Assembly (NCBI GenBank): GCA_036250195.1
Contig: JAVHZZ010000004.1
Span: forward strand, 254,216,228 to 254,280,227
DNA: 64,000 bases
Direction: 5' to 3'
Source: Mixophyes australis
Lineage: Eukaryota > Chordata > Amphibia > Anura > Limnodynastidae
In this document: one piece after another, positions 44,298 through 55,051 of the stretch
How the letters are laid out: each line of letters starts with the position of its first letter
Numbering within the stretch: position 1 is the first letter of the stretch
The notes under the pieces: model-generated
The model's database searches: none
What the model was told of the DNA's origin: nothing
What the model saw: the letters and a program-made list of their open reading frames with translations, nothing else
Made by a program: the position numbers and the translations under genes

Positions 44298-45850
44298 CAG
44301 TGGTTCCCAAACTTTCTCAGTTCGAAACACCCTTAGGGTCTCTAAAATTTTTACAAAGCACCCCTAAGCCGAAATAATTACCAATTAGTTTATTTTTTTA
44401 AGTAGTTAGGTAAATATAACGTAAGAAGTATTTAGGCACCTTCACCATCACAATGTGTCCCTTCATCATACCACTGTGCCACTTCATCATACCACTATGC
44501 CTCTTCACCAGATCCCAGTGCGCCGCTTCACCATCACTGTCACGAACGCCCAGCCTGTCCCAAATACAGCAGTCTGAACAGCTGGCCGTGACTGGTGTCA
44601 CCTTAGTCACTTAGTAATGAATGCACATTTTCTGCCACCACAAAGGATTTATTATGGTGTCCTTATGTTCACCAGAACCCCTTACTAATGTTTTACACTT
44701 AAATCAGATACACATGTAGCATGAGCCTCCCTGGACGTCGTAAGTTCACAAAGAATCACAGAGAAGTACACTAGATTAAATATGTTTAATCTGAAAAATA
44801 TTTCCAAGGCTTTTTTACAAAAAGGTAATAAACAGACATACAATAGGTGTTTCACAGAAGAATTTCAGAAAATAAAATAGGAAATAAAACCAGAGTCCTT
44901 ATTTAAAAGTTCAGGATTTGGCGTGTGAGGAATACACTTTTAGGAGAATGGCACATTTCAACCTTGACAGGCTCCCTCAAAGAAATGAACAATTTGATGT
45001 CTAAGAGCAGAAAATTTTAAACCCTTTTTCCCTCATAGCTCTCACCTCCCACTTTTGGAGTTTAGCTGTCAATAAAGACAGATTGATCTCCCAAATGTCA
45101 CAGGGCTTCAAAGTGAGCTTGGGATGTCTGGAGATGGAATGTTCACCAGACCTTGAGTTCTCACATCTGCTCCTTCTTGCTATGCTAGATGGTTTACAAG
45201 TTTGGGTTCAAACTCCACCAAGACCCTTATCTATCCCTGGCCTGGCTAGTTTCAAAAGTGTACTGGTACTTGCATAAGTTCAAACTCATGTCATCTAGCA
45301 AAGCACATGTTGAGATTATATTACAAGGTTACATACAATATACATTGTCATACATGAATTCAGCAGAAAATTGCAATCAGTCATTAGATATACTACATAG
45401 TCGCCACAATCACACACTGTGCCCCTTCACAATGTTCCCCTTCACAATATCACAATGTGCACCTTCACAATATCACAATGTGCCTCTTTACAATTTCACC
45501 CTGTGCCCCTTGTCTATTTTACCCTGTGCCCCATGTCTATTTCACTCTGTGCTTCTTCTCTATTTTTCTCTGTCCCCCTTTTCTTACCTTTTACTTGCCC
45601 TTCTGTCTTCTGTTTTTTTCTGTGTTTTCCTCTGTCTTTTATCTTCACTGCCTACCTCTTCAGGGAGAATGGAGGAGTGTGCCATAAATGTAAGTGTTTT
45701 TTGTTTTGTTTTTCTTGTTTTGTCCCAGCAGACAAACAGGGAGGTGGCAGGCAGAGGGGAGCACTTGGCACCTAGCCCGCACACTGCAGCACCTCTGTGT
45801 GATCACCGCTGCACCCTAGGGAGCTACGGTGCACTATCTGAGAACCGATG
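44298..45850. mobile_element. Non-autonomous hAT-like element with minisatellite core
   Basis: The left end CAGTGGTTCCCAAACTTTCT is a hAT-type terminus. The right end reads, reversed, CATCGGTTCTCAGATAGTGC and is a diverged partner. The interior is a C/T-rich minisatellite of about 20-27 bp units ('cttcac(c)atcacaatgtg(c/t)cc') on both sides of an inserted LTR (44538-45408). The 223-aa and 118-aa frames here come from the minisatellite and are not genes. Confidence 0.6.
44538..45408 (-). repeat. Solo LTR (871 bp) with perfect 5-bp TSD
   Basis: It has TGTCACGAAC...GTCGCCACA ends and is flanked on both sides by atcac (44533-44537 and 45409-45413). It splits the minisatellite of the surrounding element. 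The minus strand shows AATAAATCC about 110 bp before one end, fitting a polyadenylation signal with U5, so minus orientation is likely. Most likely Ty3/gypsy from the TGTCAC start. Confidence 0.85.
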
Positions 45851-46479
45851 GCCTAAGTGAGAGTTGTGGTCATGGTATGATTACTGCCACTGCCACCTCC
45901 ATTGTTGAGTAAAATTCAGGCCCTTATGTTAACAATTATTTTCTTTGGAAAGGGGTCTGCAAGCTCCTGCTAACTAGTCACAAGTAACAATTATCTTTTT
46001 CTTACTGGCACTTTTATAAAACATTGAGTGTTATTGTGGATCACTTATAATATTGAATACAAAAGAAGCTGCAGTCTGCACTATGATGTTTTCATTGTTT
46101 TATTTTATATGTTTCACTGGGAGAAAGAGGGTAAATTGTGTTCATAACAAGAGGACACACCATTCCAGAGAACTTCCCAAAAAAAATTCATACAGTTGTT
46201 GGACATTACTTTGAAATTCAACATATTGTCATTTGGTTCAGTGAATGTTGTATATAAACTATATTGACTCACTATTTTTAAATTATTTTTTCACTTTTTT
46301 TTTTTTTTTTTTCATGAGCGCTATTTATGCCAAATCTGTGTTTTGTCTTTAAACAGTTAACTTGGAAATAAAAGCCATGAATAGTCCACTATTGCTACAT
46401 TTTATCACTTAATTTTCTCTACTACAGAATACCTTAATCTACTGAGCCTACCCTACTCCCACTTAAACTACTCACATTG
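45851..46479. other. Unassigned sequence
   Basis: No element or gene recognised, apart from a T-rich run at 46285-46312. Confidence 0.55.
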
Positions 46480-46640
46480 ATACAAAATGCTGCTATCCCA
46501 TCTCCTCCTGCTCCTGATTTGTTTTCATGGCTGCATTTATTTCATCTAACTTGTATGTCCCTGTTTAATGTATGCTCTGTTTTCCCTACTGCCAGCATGT
46601 CAGAGCACTCCGGCACTTTACAAATCAGTGACAATAATAA
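46480..46640 (+). mobile_element. L2-like 3' tail fragment
   Basis: It shares 'cttgtatgtcc', 'gttttccctactg' and 'ggcactttacaaat' with the L2 tail at 577-710 in the same order, followed by an AT-rich stretch. Confidence 0.55.
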
Positions 46641-46746
46641 TTTCACTTTCCATGCAAGAAGTTTGATAGCCTATCATTTGGATGCTTTCCATCATTCAAA
46701 CATTGTAAGTCAGACTCATCAACTTTGTTCATGTTAAATTTATGAA

Positions 46747-46792
46747 GGTAATAATAATAATAATAATTATTATTATTATTATTATTATTGAT
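46747..46792. repeat. (TAA)n/(TTA)n microsatellite
   Basis: Two adjoining trinucleotide runs in opposite sense, making a small palindrome. Confidence 0.9.
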
Positions 46793-47327
46793 AATAATTT
46801 GTAAGACACCTTCTGCATTAAAATAAAGTTTATGCTTATATTTAGATATATTAAAAATGTTACATTGTTAACATATAAACTATTTACCGAGAATATTAGT
46901 TATTTTGGATTGTATGGTTGATCATTTTGTCCGTACAGTGTATGTTGTTTTACTTCCAGATATTTGTAGAAGGGAATAACCAGAGCAATCTGCCTTTACT
47001 CTTTCAAGATGCAGGTTAATGAGAAAAGAGAGTTTTATTGAATGCAATTGCAATTCAAATTGTCTTCACAGCTTTAAACAGGTTAAGCTGCAGTCAGTGA
47101 GTATAGTGCGAAGCAAATTATTACTTCAAATGAGCAGCTGGTGATCTGAGGTCAGATGCAAGGATATGAGACACTGAAGATAATTGCACGCCTCATTGGG
47201 ACTTTGTCCCTTGAAAGGTTAATGATTAATGCTAGAAGTCTATCATCTGTGAGAAGAGGACACTGTGCCCACTATCCACCCCTGCTCTCCCCCACTTAAC
47301 AGACTTATCCAGAGCAACATTCATATA
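46793..47327. other. Unassigned sequence
   Basis: Nothing recognised. Confidence 0.55.
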
Positions 47328-48555
47328 CACTTTATGGAGAAAAGTATTTTGATGCTTGTCCATTACACCAACATGGACTGTAATGATATTGTATTCAAAT
47401 ACATATACTTTAATATGGAGTTGGTCACCCTTTTGCAGAGATAACCGCTTCCACTCTTCTTGGAAGGTTTTCCCCAAGATGATGGAGTGTTTCTGTGGGA
47501 ATTTGTGTTCATTCATTCTGTAGAGCAGTTATGAGGTGAGGCACTGATGTTGGACGAGAAGGCCTGGCTCGCAATATACGTTCCAGTTCCCAAAGGCGTT
47601 CGATGGGATAAGAATCAGGGCTCTGTGCTTGTCACTCAAGTTCTTCCACACCAAACTCATCAAACCATGTCTTTGCAGTCCTTGTTTTTTTGCACTGGGA
47701 CACAGTTGGAATAGAAAAGGGCCTTTCCCAAACTGTTGCCACAAAGTTGGAAGCATAGCGTTGTCCAAAATTACTTGATATGCTGAAGCATCACTGGAGA
47801 TAAGGGGCCTAGCCCAAACCCTGAAAAACAGCCCCATACCATTATCCCTCTCCATCAAACATCACAATTGGCATAATGCAGTCAGGCTGGTATCGTTTTC
47901 CTGGCATCCGCCACACCCAGACTCACCCATCTAATTGCCAAATAGAGAAGCATGATTCGTCACTCTACATAACACGTTTCCACTGCTCCACAGTCCAGTG
48001 TTGGTGTGCTGTACACCACTCCATCCGACGCTTGGCGTTGGTCTTGACGATGTGAGGCTTACATGCAGCTGCTCAGCCATGGAAACCCATTCCATATGCT
48101 CCTGCTGCACAGTTTTTGTGCTTTCATTAATGCCAGTGGAAGTTCTCAACTCTTCAGCTATAGAATCAGCAGAGCGTTGGCAACTATTACGCACCATGCG
48201 GCTTAGCAGTCGTTGACCCCACTCTGTGATTTTACGTGGTCTTCCACTTTGTGGCTGAGTTGCTGTTGTTCCTTAACACTTCCACTTTCTAATAATATTA
48301 CTTCCAATTGACCGTGGAATATCCAGCAGGGAAGAAATTTCATGAACCGTCTTATGGCAAATGTGACATCCTATCACAATACCAGGCTTGAAGTCACTGA
48401 GCTCTTCAGAACGAGCCATTTTGTATCACAAATGTTTTTAAATGGAGACTGCATGGCTAGGTGCTTCATTTTATATACCTATGGCCATGTGTCTGATTTA
48501 AACACCTCAATTCAATAATTAACAAGTGTGACCAAATACTTTTGTCCATGTAGTG
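47328..48555 (-). mobile_element. Tc1-like transposon
   Basis: About 1.23 kb between TA dinucleotides, with inverted ends CACTTTATGGAGAAAAGTAT (left) and, reversed, CACTACATGGACAAAAGTAT (right). Size, ends and TA target match the vertebrate Tc1 group. Confidence 0.9.
47413..48419 (-). pseudogene. Tc1 transposase, decayed
   Basis: The ATG at 48417-48419 opens 'MARSEELSDFKPGIV', the usual N-terminal helix-turn-helix region. Reading then breaks into frames at 47931-48197 (WVSMAEQL..., covering the region before and around the first catalytic Asp), 47529-47858 (central DDE region; 'VIMVWGCF'-type block broken) and 47232-47516 (C-terminus). The expected length is about 340 aa, and the span of about 1.0 kb agrees. 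Several stops and frameshifts make it inactive. Tc1 transposases cut and paste at TA. Confidence 0.8.
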
Positions 48556-48557
48556 TA

Positions 48558-49404
48558 TATGCCGAGTAACAGGGGCATTCCACCATATGTAATTATATAT
48601 AGGACTGCTGGCACAGATTAAAGTGCTCATGATGGGAAAAATCTCACTTCAAACTCCTATTACTATCACTTTTGGCCACCCTTTTAACTTCCACTTTTCT
48701 TTTTTTCTCCTATAATATTGCTAAAGCCTCATTCATGTTTTAAATAAGTTATTAGACTAAGGGGATCTCAAGACTGTCTTTATTACATACATTTTGCAAT
48801 AGCACATATGAATGTACTTCTGACATGCAGTCCTGCAAATATTCATACAAAGAGTATGCACAAGGGGCACTGTGAAAACCAAGGAATAATGACTGCATTA
48901 GCTGGACAAATAGACACATGCACACATAATTAGATGTGCTGTGCATCCATATATTACCCAATCGCTCTGTCGAGCGTAGCAGGTCGGTGGCAAAATCATT
49001 AAAATGGTGCATGCGGGCTGCTTGTGTGTCGAGTCCTATGCATGCATACTTCGTCCGCGCTGGTTGTGATGGCACTGCTCTGCTTGTGGCGCTCCTCACC
49101 ATGTGATTGGTCGTGTAGTCGCACACTGAGTGCTTTCTGCGGGCGGTGACCGTTATGTTTCGTTATACAACTGACGTGTGTGGGTGTGTGTACAGTGATT
49201 GAGTACATGATGTGAGATCCGGCACCTTTTTTCTTACAAAAAAAGCACTGTGTGTACATAAACATATGCTTTGTTGTTTACAGTGTGCCTGTTTGGTAGG
49301 TGTTCTACTGAAAGTATAAGTAGCTGTATAATTTCTCCACCTTCATCTCTGAGAAGCCGAAACATTGGATATATTTTTAGCGGGTGTGAGAATGTAGGTT
49401 TCTT
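48558..49404. other. Unassigned sequence, locally CpG-rich
   Basis: The stretch 48950-49160 has several CG dinucleotides, unlike its flanks. A 'gagaagccgaaacattgg' string at 49350-49367 is weakly like the GAAAC side of the Penelope hammerhead motif. No gene was recognised. Confidence 0.5.
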
Positions 49405-50256
49405 AGATTACTGAAGCAGACAACAGATGAAGATACAAAAACATTAATTCCTGCACTCATCATCTCCCACATCGACTATTGCAATTCCCTCCTTACTGGT
49501 CTTCCCAAGGTCAGACTTGAACCCCTACAATCTATTTTGCACGCAGTGGCTAGATTGATTTTCCTTGCAAACCGTTATTCCTCTGCTGAGCCACTCTGTC
49601 AGTCTCTACATTAGCTGCCTGTATTTCAACGAATCCAATATAAAATTCTTCTACTAACATACAAGGCCATCAACAAAATTGCACCGACATACATTTCCTC
49701 ACTTGTCTCGAAATATCTCCCTACTCGACACCTCCGTTCTGCACATGATCTACGTCTCTCCTCCACTCTCATCACATTCTCCCATTCTCGGTTACAGGAT
49801 TTTTTCCGGGCTGCACCCACTTTGTGGAATTCCCTCCCACGCACAGTAAGACTTTCCTCTAGTCTTCAAACCTTCAAGCGTTCACTGAAAACCCACCTCC
49901 TCAGACAAAGTTATGATATTCCTCAACCATCATCTTAATTTCCCTAGATTACCCAATTACCATCCTCTACACTGCTAACGCAAGACAACAACCCTCTGAC
50001 CAACATTGCCACACATACAGCACTCAATACTTTTACCTTTGCAGTCTAGCTGGTTCATTGTGCAATATGATGTAGCACATGCCCTTGTGTTTCTAACTCC
50101 CGTTGCCCCATAGATTGTAAGCTTTCGAGCAGGGTTCTTTTACTTCTCTGTCTGTATGTATTACCCAGTATTGTCTTATCAATGTTTGTTCCCAATTGTA
50201 AAGCGCTACGGAATTTGCTGGTGCCATATAAATAAATGTTGATGATGATGATGATG
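49405..50256 (+). pseudogene. L2-like LINE, RT C-terminus and 3' UTR
   Basis: A nearly continuous plus-strand frame reads 'ISHIDYCNSLLTGLP', then 'YKAINKIAPTYISSLV', 'LRSAHDLRLSS' and 'FFRAAPTLWNSLPRTVRLSS', the C-terminal half of an L2 RT. One early stop (TAG near 49613) probably replaces a Trp codon. The UTR ends 'taaagcgctacggaatttgc' ... 'ataaataaatgttgatgatg'. The 5' part is truncated. This is the best preserved L2 copy in the window. Confidence 0.85.
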
Positions 50257-50713
50257 GTACTTTATTAATTAACAATATATGGGAATGGGGTGGCTACTGT
50301 CTTTAACAGGCAATGTTCTTTTGACCAGACCGGTAACAATAGTCCAGCAACTGGCAAAGCAAAGTTCCAAGACGATAGCACGATGGGAAAGTTCCAGTAT
50401 AGCAGGGGCGGATCCAGGGTGGGGGGCAATTGGGGCATTCGCCCCCCATAGCACACTGCCGTTGACAGTGCAATAGGACAGTGCCTCTAAACTACAGAAC
50501 AAAACTGTTATAGAACGGAACGGGGACCAGAAGTGACGTCAACCTGAAACCCCTCTATACATCTAATAGAGGTCAGTTACAGGTTTGAGTTGGTTGTTTT
50601 CTACTAAAAAATGAAAAGAAGTAACATGAATATGAAAAAGATCTATAGCCCATAAGGAGAGACCCGTTTTAAAGCAAAAAGAAATATCTTACGGAGGCAA
50701 TAGACTTAAGTGT

Positions 50714-51091
50714 ATGCTTGCAAATGCAAGAAGCCTGACAGGTAAAATGGGGGAGTTAGAACTAGTAGCAATGAATGAGCAGTATGATATTATAGGTATT
50801 ACGGAGACCTGGTGGGATGATACACATGACTGGGCAGTCAACTTGGAAGGTTATTCTCTCTTCAGTAAGGATAGGGTAAATAAAAGGGGAGGAGAAGTAT
50901 GTCTTTATATTAAATCAGAATTAAAACCAAGTATTCAGGAAGTTATATATGAGAATATTGGTGATAATATAGAGGCATTGTGGGCGGAAATATCCAGCGG
51001 AGTAAAAAGTTCAGAGAACTTGCTGATAGGGATATGCTATAAACCGCCAGATATTAGTACGATTGAGGAAGCTCAACTTCTACACAACTAG
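50714..51091 (+). pseudogene. CR1 ORF2, endonuclease N-terminal part
   Basis: The frame contains 'LANARSLTGKM' and 'IIGITETWW', motifs of the apurinic-like endonuclease that nicks target DNA for primed reverse transcription, with the catalytic Glu in the TETWW block (about residue 31). It ends early (QLLHN*) because of a frameshift. The next frame picks up at 51106 with 'MGVFNYTDIDWS', the Asp/Asn block of the same domain. The coding sequence extends upstream of the ATG (RLK...), so the true start is 5' of 50714. Confidence 0.85.
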
Positions 51092-51105
51092 GTAAAATTT
51101 TAATT

Positions 51106-53475
51106 ATGGGGGTTTTTAATTATACGGACATTGATTGGAGTACTGAGACCTGCGGTACAGCTAGGGGAAATAGGTTTCTGAACACGCTAAAAGACCATTA
51201 CATGTCCCAATTAGTAGAGGAACCAATTAGGAACCACACTATACTGGACCTAGAAATAACAAACAATGTAGACATAATATCAAATATTCAAGTAAGGGAG
51301 CACTTGATAAACAATGATCATAATATGGTCTCATTTGAAATTAGTTTCCACAAGCAACGGTATAAGGGATCAACTAGGACTTTAAACTTTAGAAAGGCAA
51401 ATTTTAATATGCTAAAAGAGTCTATAAAGAACATAGACTGGGACAAAGCATTTGAAGGAAAAAATACGGAAGAAAAGTGGTCTGTCTTTAAAATGTTGTT
51501 GGAAACATACACGTATAAGGTCATTCCTATGGGAAATAAATGTAAAAGAATTAAGTCTAAACCAATGTGGCTAAATAAAAAGGTAAGGCAAGAAATGCAA
51601 AGGAAGAAGCGTGCATTTAACTTGTTTAAGTCTGAAGGGTCAGAGAAGTCCTTCTGTAGGTACAAGGAATGTAATAAAACATGCAAAAAGGAAATTAGAT
51701 TGGCTAAATTAGAAAATGAAAGGCACGCTGCAAAAGAAAGTAAGACAAACTCCAAAAAGTTTTTTAAGTATATAAATGGCAAAAGGATTAAAAAAGATAA
51801 TATAGGACCCCTAAGAAGTGAGATGGGTGAATTGATAAATGATACAAAGGAAAAAGCAGAGGTATTAAACACTTTCTTTTCTTCAGTATTTACCAGAGAG
51901 GAACAAATGGTAGGAGTAATACATAAAAATGGAAATGAAACCATGCCATTAATTAATACTTGGTTGTTAGAGGAAGAAGTCCAAAGGCGACTGAAGAATA
52001 TTAAGATAAATAAAGCTCCAGGTCCAGATGGCAGACACCCAAGGGTCCTTATGGAGTTAAACTCGGAAATAGCTAGACCGCTATTCTTAATCTTCAGAGA
52101 TTCAATCTCATCAGGTTCAGTACCAAGGGATTGGCGAATAGCAGATGTGGTGCCGTTGTTTAAAAAGGGGACGAGATCACAACCAGGGAATTATAGACCT
52201 GTAAGCCTGACATCAATAGTGGGGAAACTACTGGAAGGTATTTTAAGGGACAGTATTCAGGATTACTTGGTACGCAATAAAATTATTAGTGGGAATCAAC
52301 ATGGATTTGTGATGGATAGGTCATGTCAAACTAATCTAATTAGTTTCTACGAGGAAGTTAGTGGGAACTTAGACCAGGGCAGCACAGTAGATGTGGTCTA
52401 CTTAGATTTTGCAAAGGCCTTTGATACAGTGCCACACAAGAGGTTGGTTTACAAAATAAGGGAACTGGGTCTAGGAATCAACATTTTTACTTGGATCGAA
52501 AACTGGTTAGAGAATAGGGAACAGAGAGTTGTGATAAATGGAACATTTTCTAATTGGTCAAAAGTCTTAAGTGGAGTACCTCAAGGTTCCGTGCTGGGGC
52601 CACTCCTTTTTAATATATTTATTAATGACCTTGGTGATGGTTTAGAGAGTAAAGTTTCTATTTTTGCAGATGACACTAAACTCTGTAAGGTAATAAAATC
52701 AGAGCAAGATGTACCTTCTCTACAGAGGGACCTAAATAAACTGGAGGATTGAGCGGCCAAATGGAATATGAGGTTTAACACAGATAAATGTAAGGTTATG
52801 CATTCAGGGATCAAAAACAAGAACGCAATCTATAAATTAAATGGAATTAATTTAGGAGAATCTATAATGGAAAAGGATTTGGGAGTGCTCGTAGACAGTA
52901 GACTTATCAATAGTGCTCAATGTCAAGCAGCAGCTGCAAGGGCAAACAAAGTATTGGCATGCATAAAAAATGGCATAGATGCAAGGGAAGGCAGTGTAAT
53001 TTTGCCACTGTATAAATCGTTGGTAAGACTTCATCTTGAATATGCAGTACAGTTCTGGGCACCACTCTATAAAAAAGATAATTTGGAACTAGAAAGGGTT
53101 CAGAAAAGGGCGACAAAATTGATAAAGGGTATGGAGTCATTAAGTTATGAGGAAAGGTTAGCCAGTTTAGGCATGTTTACTTTAGAAAAGAGGCGTCTAA
53201 GGGGAGATATGATTACTATGAACAAATACATTAGGGATCAATACAGAGAACTTTCATGGGAACTTTTTACCCCAAGGACCATACACAGGACATGTGGTCA
53301 CCCCCTAAGTTTAGAGGAGAGGAGATTTCACAACCAGCAAAGGAAGGGGTTATTTACAGTAAGGGCAATCAAGATATGGAATTCATTGCCAGGGAAGATT
53401 GTGATGGCAGATTCAATAGATATGTTCAAGAAAGGGTTAGACAATATTTTAGCGGAAAGGTGTATCCAGGGATAA
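51106..53475 (+). pseudogene. CR1 ORF2, endonuclease end, RT and C-terminal domain
   Basis: Two frames in the same phase (51106-52752 and 52768-53475) are separated by a single TGA at 52750-52752, where a Trp codon is expected (LED*AAKW). RT motifs are NKAPGPDG, GNYRPVSLTS, YLDFAKAFDTV (about residue 435), SGVPQGSVLGP (about 490) and FADD (about 521), the catalytic Asp pair. The C-terminal part has 'EKDLGVLVD', 'LVRLHLEYAVQFWAP', 'YEERL' and 'LEKRRLRGDMI', typical of CR1. Only one stop and one frameshift inactivate it. Confidence 0.9.
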
Positions 53476-53685
53476 TTAAAATGAAGGATAGCAGTGGATA
53501 TAGGGTAAAAATAGGACTGCAATATTGAGTCTGGGGGGATTTTCACAATTGAAACAGATTGGCGATTGCTTACTCTAGATCAATTTCAAATATAAGTGCA
53601 GGATCGCAGGAGATCCAAAATAGGCTTAACTTGATGGACTGGTGTCTTTTTTCAACCTCATCAACTATGTTACTATGTTACTATT

Positions 53686-54119
53686 AAACAAGAAAAGGAA
53701 TAAGAGAAAAAGAAGAGAAGAAAAAGATAAATATAATGGAAAAAAGAATAAAATAAAAAAGGACAAGAGACAATATTTAAAGAATAAATAAGAGAATACA
53801 TATTAATGCTATTTAAATATACAATTAGGATTATATATTACATTACATAATTTGCACTAGCTCACAACTGAAGTCCATATGTTTTAAAATCACTTTAATT
53901 TATTTGTTCACCAATTATATTTTTTATATGTTCATTTCTAGCACTTTTTACCTCCATATCATGAATCGTTAATAAGTATGGATAATAATGATGAACATAG
54001 ATATGGAAACACCATGGGGCATATTCAATTAGCCTCCAGGATCGCAACTATGCGCGGATGCCTCTTTCCCGATACCACTACATCCCTATGGGGGTGCGAA
54101 GGGAAATCTGTGATGTGAC

Positions 54120-54162
<43 letters not shown>
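53686..54162. other. A-rich sequence, DNA-transposon end and (AT)n run
   Basis: 53690-53790 is A/G-rich. 54015-54060 ('ggggcatattcaattagcct') looks like one terminus of a MITE whose partner end was not found. 54120-54162 is an (AT)n microsatellite at the left border of PLE2. Confidence 0.6.
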
Positions 54163-54164
<2 letters not shown>

Positions 54165-54375
54165 GTGATTACTCCATTAGAGGACTCCTTGAGAGTGATC
54201 AATTTGACTGAGAGAACATTATGCCCTATTAAAATTGAATTTCTAAACAGAGGTCTATCCTTCTCACCAACTAAACATTTAAACAGGTTTGAATGGGAGA
54301 AGGATTTATCATTATTTTCCAGAATTTACTACTGAAAAAACACTTTTATAACCTACTGAAACACCAATCTGTCAC

Positions 54376-55051
54376 TGTCAGGTGCCGTCCTCGTGCTGTG
54401 TCTGTCACACAGGGACGGAAGCCTGCTTCTGCCGCTCTCGGTACTGACCCAGCCTGCCTGACACCGTTTCCATCCTACCGCTTCACTGGTTGCTACCTCT
54501 GAGGACCGCGACCTGCGTGTCTCCTGCAGCTAAGACCATACTCCCTTGTGGGGGTTCCTGGTGAATACCTTTCATCATCATGAGTCTTCTGGTGCTTCTC
54601 CATTTTTTGTTGTTTATGGAACCCAACCTACCCTCCCAGATTTCTCCGGTCAGGTTTTTTCGCCAGTTCCAGCTGTGGAAGAATTAATGCGGAACTTTTC
54701 TCAGATTTGGTCAACTACTAAAACCAAACTCCAAGAGACTTCTTTGCGTTATAAGCAAGAGGCTGACCGTCATCCAGACTTATTCCTCGTTTACACGTTC
54801 ACGACAAAGTATGGTTGTCTACACGTAATCTCAAGTTGAGGGTACCTTCTCAAAAATTAGCTCCTCGTTATATCGGGCCCTTCCCTATAACACATGTTAT
54901 CAATCCGGTGACCTATAGACTGCGTGTCTCCTTCAGCTAAGACCATACTCCCTTACGGGGGTTTCTGGTGAATACCTGGGACACGTTAGACTCCACGCCT
55001 CTTTGGTGAGTAGTGCCAAAAGCAGTAAGCAGAATATTCAAAGTTGTGACA
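54376..55051 (+). mobile_element. 676-bp Ty3/gypsy deletion derivative with 5-bp TSD
   Basis: It is flanked by gtcac on both sides (54371-54375, 55052-55056), with TGTCAGGTGC...GTTGTGACA ends. A 5' LTR piece is followed by an integrase C-terminal fragment (54546-54839: 'HHESSGASPFFVVYGTQP', then 'RYKQEADRH' and a GPF block), then a 3' LTR piece. The LTR segment 'cagctaagaccatactccct' appears twice (about 54530 and 54937). It is a miniature, non-coding remnant. Confidence 0.85.

Larger units (their letters stand above)
50470..53685 (+). mobile_element. CR1-like LINE, nearly full-length
   Basis: A 3.2-kb element has one main ORF (endonuclease plus RT) and a 3' end in an 8-bp repeat (atgttact atgttact, 53665-53683), the CR1 style of terminus. 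The 5' border is uncertain; 50400-50465 resembles the end of another element ('caggggcggatccagg'). Few mutations suggest a recent insertion. Confidence 0.85.

Noticed and set aside
45189..45860. 223-aa and 118-aa plus-strand frames
   Set aside because: They run across a solo LTR end and a C/T-rich minisatellite, with no domain and no conserved start.
48950..49160. CpG-island promoter of a host gene
   Set aside because: CpG enrichment is modest and short, and no downstream exon with a plausible reading frame was seen.
49345..49370. Third Penelope hammerhead motif
   Set aside because: Only the gccgaaac side is recognisable. Core and stem I could not be laid out.
51318..51944. 208-aa minus-strand frame
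   Set aside because: Antisense shadow of the CR1 ORF.
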